Shown piece after piece: positions 33,045 to 38,542 of a stretch of 38,542 nt of DNA; position 1 is the stretch's first letter, and the number at the start of each line of letters is the position of its first letter. The notes beneath the pieces were generated by a model. It saw only the letters and a program-made list of their open reading frames with translations, searched no databases and was not told the origin of the DNA. A program made the position numbers and the translations under genes. The DNA is taken from the NCBI GenBank assembly GCA_021842145.1, contig JAKCBW010000007.1, positions 1 to 38,542 on the forward strand, read 5' to 3'. Origin of the DNA: Actinomycetes bacterium (lineage in GTDB: Bacteria; Actinomycetota; Acidimicrobiia; Acidimicrobiales; Acidimicrobiaceae).

Positions 33045-33755
33045 ATGTCAAGCTTCGATGGTTTCCAGGCGCTAAGTTTTGACTGCTATGGCACGCTTAT
33101 CGATTGGGAAACCGGAATAACCAAGGTGATAGCTGGGTGGATTCAACTCCTCGGGGTCGCTCCAGATAGGGAGGAGATCCTCTCAGCCTTCGCTGCGCAT
33201 GAATCGAGGGTCCAGGCGGCCAAACCCCAAACGAGCTATACCGAGATTTTACGAGAGTGTGCTTTTTTAGTGGCGGAGGAACTCGGAATCAAGATATCCG
33301 ATAAACAAGCCGCAGAACTCGCTAGCTCGGTGGGTGACTGGCCACCTTTTTCAGACTCAGTCGAAGCGCTAAAGCTACTCAGCAAGAAATACAAGCTGAT
33401 TATTCTGTCGAACGTTGACCGGATTTCATTTAGTCGCAGTAACGAGCTTTTAGGGACTAATTTCGACTTGGTCATCACGGCAGATGATGTTGGAAGCTAC
33501 AAGCCGAATTCAGCTAACTTTCAGCTTCTTATTGAGAAGCTTTCTTGTTTGGGGATTGAAAAAGACCGAATCCTGCATGTGGCACAGAGCCTTTTTCATG
33601 ACCATTTTCCGGCGAAAAGTGTTGGTTTGAGTTCTGTGTGGATTGATCGCCGGGCACATTTGAGCGGGTGGGGGGCTACGCCACCTCCACAGGGAAGCGT
33701 TGAACCGGACTGGAGGTTCAATTCGATGGCGGATTTTGCAGCCGCTTGCCAGTAG
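33045..33755 (+). CDS. HAD-superfamily hydrolase, haloacid-dehalogenase type II-like
   Basis: 236 aa; FDCYGTLIDWETGI (motif I), LIILSNVDR (motif II), SYKPNSANF (motif III Lys), LHVAQSLFHDHFPAKSVGLSSVWIDRR. Confidence 0.88.
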   Translation: MSSFDGFQALSFDCYGTLIDWETGITKVIAGWIQLLGVAPDREEILSAFAAHESRVQAAKPQTSYTEILRECAFLVAEELGIKISDKQAAELASSVGDWPPFSDSVEALKLLSKKYKLIILSNVDRISFSRSNELLGTNFDLVITADDVGSYKPNSANFQLLIEKLSCLGIEKDRILHVAQSLFHDHFPAKSVGLSSVWIDRRAHLSGWGATPPPQGSVEPDWRFNSMADFAAACQ

Positions 33756-33794
33756 TAAAAGCGGAGTAATTGATGGCTCAATGACGATCAAATA

Positions 33795-33843
33795 ACCCAC
33801 TCCAATTGATTCAATTTTCGAATTGAACAGGGGTGGGTCTTTT
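33795..33843 (+). terminator. Intrinsic terminator after HAD gene
   Basis: ACCCACTCC...GGGGTGGGT enclosing TTCAATT-TTCG-AATTGAA, followed by CTTTT. Confidence 0.7.
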
Positions 33844-33906
33844 CATATTTGCATTTAGTTTTCATTTTTTGGAGTTAGCTATTGGTTTGTAATGTATTTT
33901 GATTAG

Positions 33907-34830
33907 GTGATATATACCCAAGATACCGCTAGGCGAGTGGATGCAAATTACCTCATAACACTCACCGTGGTCGCTGAAACCGAGAGTATTTCTGAAGCGG
34001 CTAATCAGCTTGGTCTGTCACAACCAGCCGTTTCGCAGCAGCTTAAGCAGCTATCGGAGGCGCTAGGCGAAAGACTTCATGTGCGCAGGGGTCATGGGGT
34101 CCAATTAACCACCGCCGGTATGGCGTTAGCCGAACGATCAGCCTTGCTACTCCGGTCTTACCGTTCAGTCTTAGACTACCTGGCTAGTCTTTCCAAGGGT
34201 CTCGGTGGGATCCTCTCTACCGCCGCATCGAACACAGTCGCCGCCTTCGTGATGCCAGCCTTGATGGTGAAGTATCGAGCCGAGAATCCAGGAGTAAAAC
34301 TCGAGTTGAGGTCGGGTAATTCAGAGCAGGTCGTTGACGATGTTGCCTCATGGCATGCCGAGCTTGGCATCTTCGAGTCCCCAAGGTTGGCACTCCCTGA
34401 TGGGCTAGCCGAGGTTGCAATTGAGGGCGACGAGCTCCTTCTGGTAGCGTCAGAGGACTTTGTATCGGTTCATGGGAGAACCTTTCTAAAAGGTGACATG
34501 GCCGATCTACCGATGGTCTGGAGGGAGAAGGGGTCTGGTGTCAGAAATGTCGCCGAGATGGCGCTGACTAACGCCGAGATACCTTTCGAGGTCGGATTTG
34601 AGATTGCGGGTGGCGAAGGTGTGAAGGAGGCAATACTGAGTTCGCTTGGGGCCGGGTTTTTGTCCTCCAGGGCCGTCAGGAGGGAGATCCTAGAGGGGCG
34701 CTTACTTCTCCTGGAGGTGGAGGGGCTGCCTACGATCTCAAGGGGTTATCGCGTTGCATTCCACCCCGGGACCCTTTCGATTCCAGCACGTAATTTCTTG
34801 ACCCTTCTTGGACACGGTGATATCGGGTAG
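33907..34830 (+). CDS. LysR-family transcriptional regulator
   Basis: 307 aa, GTG start; ESISEAANQLGLSQPAVSQQLKQLSEALGERLHVRRGHGVQLTTAG winged HTH, then a LysR effector-binding-like domain. Confidence 0.92.
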   Translation: MIYTQDTARRVDANYLITLTVVAETESISEAANQLGLSQPAVSQQLKQLSEALGERLHVRRGHGVQLTTAGMALAERSALLLRSYRSVLDYLASLSKGLGGILSTAASNTVAAFVMPALMVKYRAENPGVKLELRSGNSEQVVDDVASWHAELGIFESPRLALPDGLAEVAIEGDELLLVASEDFVSVHGRTFLKGDMADLPMVWREKGSGVRNVAEMALTNAEIPFEVGFEIAGGEGVKEAILSSLGAGFLSSRAVRREILEGRLLLLEVEGLPTISRGYRVAFHPGTLSIPARNFLTLLGHGDIG

Positions 34831-34855
34831 CGGGTCATTTTCGACGACGCCTTGG

Positions 34856-34876
34856 TCGCCCTCGGGCGATGTTTTT
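34856..34876 (+). terminator. Weak terminator-like hairpin after the LysR gene
   Basis: TCGCC-CTCG-GGCGA (5 bp) followed by TGTTTTT. Confidence 0.35.
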
Positions 34877-34896
34877 CAAACTGATCCTCTATCCTC

Positions 34897-35301
34897 TTGA
34901 TGGTGGTTAGCATCCGGACTGGGGTAGATATCTTGGAGGTACACAGGATGAAAGAGTCGATCCTGCGAACTCCGAAACTTAAAGAGCGACTCTTTCTCGA
35001 TTCAGAGATCTCATTTGCACATGCCCGCTCGAATCCATATGGTGCCCTCGCCGCACGTTTTTGTGCTAAGGAAGCGGCCATGAAGGCACTGGGCAAGGGG
35101 ATGCGTGGCGCTCGGTTTAGGGATATCGAGGTATTGAGACTCCCCTCGGGAGAGCCGACCCTTCGCTTCTCCGGAGGGGCGTTGGAGACCTTCGTGGAAC
35201 TCGGAGTAGTATCCTTTTCGGTCTCGATGTCCCACAGCGAGACCATCGCAACCGCCTTTTGTGCTCTACTCATCGATTCAGAGGCGGTATCAAAGGGATG
35301 A
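34897..35301 (+). CDS. acpS: Holo-[acyl-carrier-protein] synthase
   Basis: GVDILEVHRMKES, ARFCAKEAAMKALGKGMRGARFRDIEV, VSMSHSETIATAFCAL. ATG 34900 may be the start. Confidence 0.95.
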   Translation: MMVVSIRTGVDILEVHRMKESILRTPKLKERLFLDSEISFAHARSNPYGALAARFCAKEAAMKALGKGMRGARFRDIEVLRLPSGEPTLRFSGGALETFVELGVVSFSVSMSHSETIATAFCALLIDSEAVSKG

Positions 35302-35365
35302 TTTTTCAGGCCCAATATTTTGCAGAATATTCGTCCGGAGTATTGGAAGTAACTGGAGGCGCAAG

Positions 35366-36829
35366 TTGATCCCAATTGTGAGTTCGAGCCAGGTTGCAAA
35401 ATTCGATTCAGAATTGGCAAAGACAAGTTCTTTGGATGCAATTATCAACCGCGTCGGATATTCGGTCGCAAGGAGGGTCGAGAAGAGGTTCGGTGGTTCG
35501 CTGTATGGTCGAAGGATCGTGGTTTTAGCCGGCCCCGGGAATAATGGCAAAGATGGAGTTGCGGCAGCGGGGCATCTAACGGCCTTTGGGGCGAAGGTGA
35601 AGATAATAGGCTTTGTAGAGTTACTCGAGAAGGATCTCGACGTCAGCGGGCTTAGAGAAGTTGATCTTTTCGTCGATGCGATCTTTGGCTCAGGCCTTTC
35701 ACGGGAATTTGAACCCCCTAAGTTACCTTCGGGTGTCCCGGTATTGGCGGTGGACATCCTGTCCGGCCTGGACTCTGACTCGGGATTGAAAAAAAAGGGA
35801 TCACTGGTCGCTCAGGAGACCGTCGTAATAGGGGCGCTCAAGCCCGGACATCTCCAAAACGACGGAATGCGAATATCTGGAGATATCTCGCTCGTACTTA
35901 GGGACTTATATGGTGGACCGAAGGAGATCTTTAGGAACCAAAACGAGCCGGAGTGCCATCTCTTTGAGGAGGATGATCTAAAAGGTTTGCTCCCAGTGGG
36001 TGGGCATGGCGACCACAAGTGGAATAGGGCGGTTATGGTTGTAGCTGGCTCAGATTCGATGGCGGGCTCCGCAACAATGGTGGCATCTGGGGCATTTGCC
36101 GCCGGTTGTGGAATGGTGGTACTCCACACGGAGGCAAAGAGTCTTCAGCAACTTCCCTCCCAATATGTCGTCCAGGCGATCGATCGGATGTGGGCGCCGC
36201 CGCTCCTCGATCAACTTTCCCGCTTTGGGTCAGCGGTCATAGGGCCGGGCCTTGGTGATTCGCTGCAGATTTCGAATATGGTCAGAAGGTTTGTCGCTGG
36301 TGCTGATCGACCGGTTGTAGTCGATGCCGATGGGATCAAGGCTTTCTCGTCCACCGCCCAGCTCAAGTCTTCAGTTCTCGCTATGAGCAGGCAGGTCGTC
36401 ATCACTCCCCATATCGGGGAGTTCAACTACCTCGGCCGAAACGACGGCCTCAAAGTCGCCGAAGGATCCGACCTTATAGCCGCTTCCCGAGCCATGGCAA
36501 AGGCAACTTCGGCGACCGTGCTTCTCAAAGGTTCTCCGACGGTCGTCGCAGGACCTGATGGACGGGTCGTCGTGATTGCTGAGGGGAATTCTCTGTTGGC
36601 TTTTGCGGGCTCTGGAGATGTGCTATCGGGTATCGTGGGCAGCTTCCTGTCGATGGGGCTAGATTCGCTCGACGCAGCCGCAGCAGCCGCATTTGTCCAC
36701 GCTAGGTCGGCACGGCTTTGTGGCGGATTTTCAACCTCGCCCGAGGGTGTGATAAGGGAGATTCCGAGGGCGTTAGCGGGAATTAAGCAAGATTGGCACC
36801 TGGATCAGAGTGCATATCGAATCATTTGA
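35366..36829 (+). CDS. nnr: Bifunctional NAD(P)H-hydrate epimerase / ADP-dependent (S)-NAD(P)H-hydrate dehydratase
   Basis: VVLAGPGNNGKDGVAAAGHL (epimerase), VITPHIGEFNYLGR and GSGDVLSGIVGSFLSMGLD (dehydratase). TTG 35366 preceded by GGAGG; the track start overlaps acpS. Confidence 0.93.
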   Translation: MIPIVSSSQVAKFDSELAKTSSLDAIINRVGYSVARRVEKRFGGSLYGRRIVVLAGPGNNGKDGVAAAGHLTAFGAKVKIIGFVELLEKDLDVSGLREVDLFVDAIFGSGLSREFEPPKLPSGVPVLAVDILSGLDSDSGLKKKGSLVAQETVVIGALKPGHLQNDGMRISGDISLVLRDLYGGPKEIFRNQNEPECHLFEEDDLKGLLPVGGHGDHKWNRAVMVVAGSDSMAGSATMVASGAFAAGCGMVVLHTEAKSLQQLPSQYVVQAIDRMWAPPLLDQLSRFGSAVIGPGLGDSLQISNMVRRFVAGADRPVVVDADGIKAFSSTAQLKSSVLAMSRQVVITPHIGEFNYLGRNDGLKVAEGSDLIAASRAMAKATSATVLLKGSPTVVAGPDGRVVVIAEGNSLLAFAGSGDVLSGIVGSFLSMGLDSLDAAAAAAFVHARSARLCGGFSTSPEGVIREIPRALAGIKQDWHLDQSAYRII

Positions 36830-36911
36830 ACCTGCTTTGTGCAACGGGCTCAGCCCTCGCTAGCCTGTTAGTTATAGTTGTCGGGGCAATCAGCAATCAA
36901 TTGGAGGCGAC

Positions 36912-38081
36912 GTGGAGGCTCTGAGTCGGTCGGCATGGGCCGAGGTGGACTTGGATGCGCTCTATCACAACGCTAGGTCCATAGTCCGTATCGTTGCACC
37001 GAGCGAGGTCTGTGCGGTTGTAAAGGCCAACTCCTACGGGCACGCCGCTACTGAAGTGGCAAAGGCGGCGATTCTGGCCGGAGCGAGCTGGCTAGCCGTT
37101 GCGACACTTGAAGAAGGCATTTCTCTGAGGGAAGGTGGCATCCAAATCCCAATCCTTCTTCTTCTAGAGCCAGAGCGGCGATACGTCGAAGACGCCCTTA
37201 GATCGGGTCTGACCATCTCCATTGACCACCCGGAATTAGCATGGGAGGTATCGGCCGCAAGGGATCGAATTTGGGGGGACGAAGCACCGCAGGCATCGAT
37301 CCATATCCACCTCGATACCGGGATGGGCAGGGCCGGTGCGTCCCTCGACGAAGCGGTCGAGATCGCAAAGGTGGCACGTTTTTCTAATGTGTCGATAGGC
37401 GGATTGTGGAGCCACCTAGCAGTTGCCGACGACGCTAAGGGTAGACCTTTTACCCTCGAGCAACTGAAACGATTTGAGGCGGCCAGACTTGCGCTAGCCG
37501 CAGTGGGGTGTTACCCAAAGCTATCCCACATCGCAAATTCAGCCGGGGCGATCTCGTACCCTTCGTCGAGGTACGACATGGTTAGGGTGGGTATTGAACT
37601 TTATGGATATCCACCGTCCGCACAGGTACCTTTGCCCAGCCTCCGCCCGGTGCTATCCCTCAAGGCACGCGTTGTCCACCTGAGGCGGATTGCGATCGGC
37701 GAAGCGGTTTCTTATGGGCTAAAAAGGCCGGTAATAGTAGATTCGACGATTGCAACCGTTCCGATAGGCTACGCAGACGGCGTACCAAGGGCACTTTTTG
37801 ATGCACAAGCCGAAGTGCTGATTAGGGGTCGACGCTATCCGCTGGCTGGAGTAGTCACCATGGATCAACTCATGGTCGACCTCGGCGAAGAGTCTGACGT
37901 TGTCGTCGGGGACGAAGTAGTCCTCTTAGGTAGGCAAGGACGTGAGTTCATCGGCGCAGACGAATGGGCGGACAAGTTGTCGACCATTTCATATGAAGTG
38001 ATAGCGAGGATCGGTAGTAGGGTACCTCGGGTGCTGGTTGGCAATCCGCAAGCCATCCACGAAAATGAGGTGGCACGTTGA
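36912..38081 (+). CDS. alr: Alanine racemase
   Basis: 389 aa, GTG start; AVVKANSYGHAATEVAKAAILAGASWLAVATLEEG PLP-lysine motif, HLDTGMGRAG, VPIGYADGVPR, ISYEVIARIGSRVPRV. Confidence 0.97.
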   Translation: MEALSRSAWAEVDLDALYHNARSIVRIVAPSEVCAVVKANSYGHAATEVAKAAILAGASWLAVATLEEGISLREGGIQIPILLLLEPERRYVEDALRSGLTISIDHPELAWEVSAARDRIWGDEAPQASIHIHLDTGMGRAGASLDEAVEIAKVARFSNVSIGGLWSHLAVADDAKGRPFTLEQLKRFEAARLALAAVGCYPKLSHIANSAGAISYPSSRYDMVRVGIELYGYPPSAQVPLPSLRPVLSLKARVVHLRRIAIGEAVSYGLKRPVIVDSTIATVPIGYADGVPRALFDAQAEVLIRGRRYPLAGVVTMDQLMVDLGEESDVVVGDEVVLLGRQGREFIGADEWADKLSTISYEVIARIGSRVPRVLVGNPQAIHENEVAR

Positions 38082-38542
38082 ACCCAGGCCTCGAGTCTCT
38101 CGCATCCCAAGCGGCGCTCTGTAGGGCGTGTGATCTATGTCATGGCCGAACAAATGTCGTATTCGGAGAGGGAAAACAGGATGCGACGATGATGTTTATT
38201 GGGGAAGGTCCCGGTAAGGATGAAGATCTGGCCGGGCGCCCATTCGTGGGTAGGAGCGGAAAACTCCTAGAGAAGCTCATCGTGCAAGAAACAGGCTTTG
38301 ACAGGGGTGAAGTTTATATAGCCAATACGGTAAAGTGTCGACCCCCCAACAACCGGAACCCCCTCCCCGAGGAGATTGCTAGCTGTGAAGGATTCTTGAA
38401 GTCACAAGTGGCACTGGTGGACCCGAAGGTGATCGTGGCACTGGGTGCGGTTGCGGCGCGGGCATTACTAGGGGTAACCGATGGTATTGGCGCGCTGAGA
38501 ACCCGAGTGTTCGATTTGCAGGGTCGCGTACTTGTGCCGACC
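38078..38542 (+). CDS. Type-4 (Fe-S) uracil-DNA glycosylase, 3'-truncated
   Basis: TTG start overlapping alr stop; LCRACDLCHGRTNVVFGEG, MFIGEGPGKDEDLAGRPFVGRSGKLLEKL, VYIANTVKCRPPNNRNPLPEEI. Open to window end; not in ORF track. Confidence 0.92.
   Translation, partial: MNPGLESLASQAALCRACDLCHGRTNVVFGEGKQDATMMFIGEGPGKDEDLAGRPFVGRSGKLLEKLIVQETGFDRGEVYIANTVKCRPPNNRNPLPEEIASCEGFLKSQVALVDPKVIVALGAVAARALLGVTDGIGALRTRVFDLQGRVLVPT

Overview
The window is a contiguous, entirely plus-strand housekeeping block from an actinobacterium; gene order and protein character suggest an Acidimicrobiia-like lineage, but that is inference. Order: rpoB (5'-truncated)-rpoC, rpsL-rpsG-fusA-tuf, rpsJ-rplC-rplD-rplW-rplB-rpsS-rplV-rpsC-rplP-rpmC-rpsQ-rplN-rplX-rplE-rpsN-rpsH-rplF-rplR-rpsE-rpmD-rplO, secY-adk-map, infA-rpmJ-rpsM-rpsK-rpsD-rpoA-rplQ-truA-rplM-rpsI, glmM-glmS, a HAD hydrolase and a LysR regulator, then acpS-nnr-alr and a 3'-truncated type-4 uracil-DNA glycosylase. 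I see no mobile element, CRISPR array, defence system, tRNA or rRNA. The protein content is conventional, so the leads worth following are cis-regulatory: (i) the map-infA spacer, with three inverted repeats, a terminator/anti-terminator-like leader, and an infA that appears to start at CTG; (ii) a terminator-like hairpin inside the 5' end of the truA frame; (iii) structured spacers before rpsL, fusA and rplC; (iv) a terminator whose U-tract ends about 20 nt before rpsJ; (v) 10-bp tandem repeats before glmS. All structures were found by eye; no folding, search or expression data were available.
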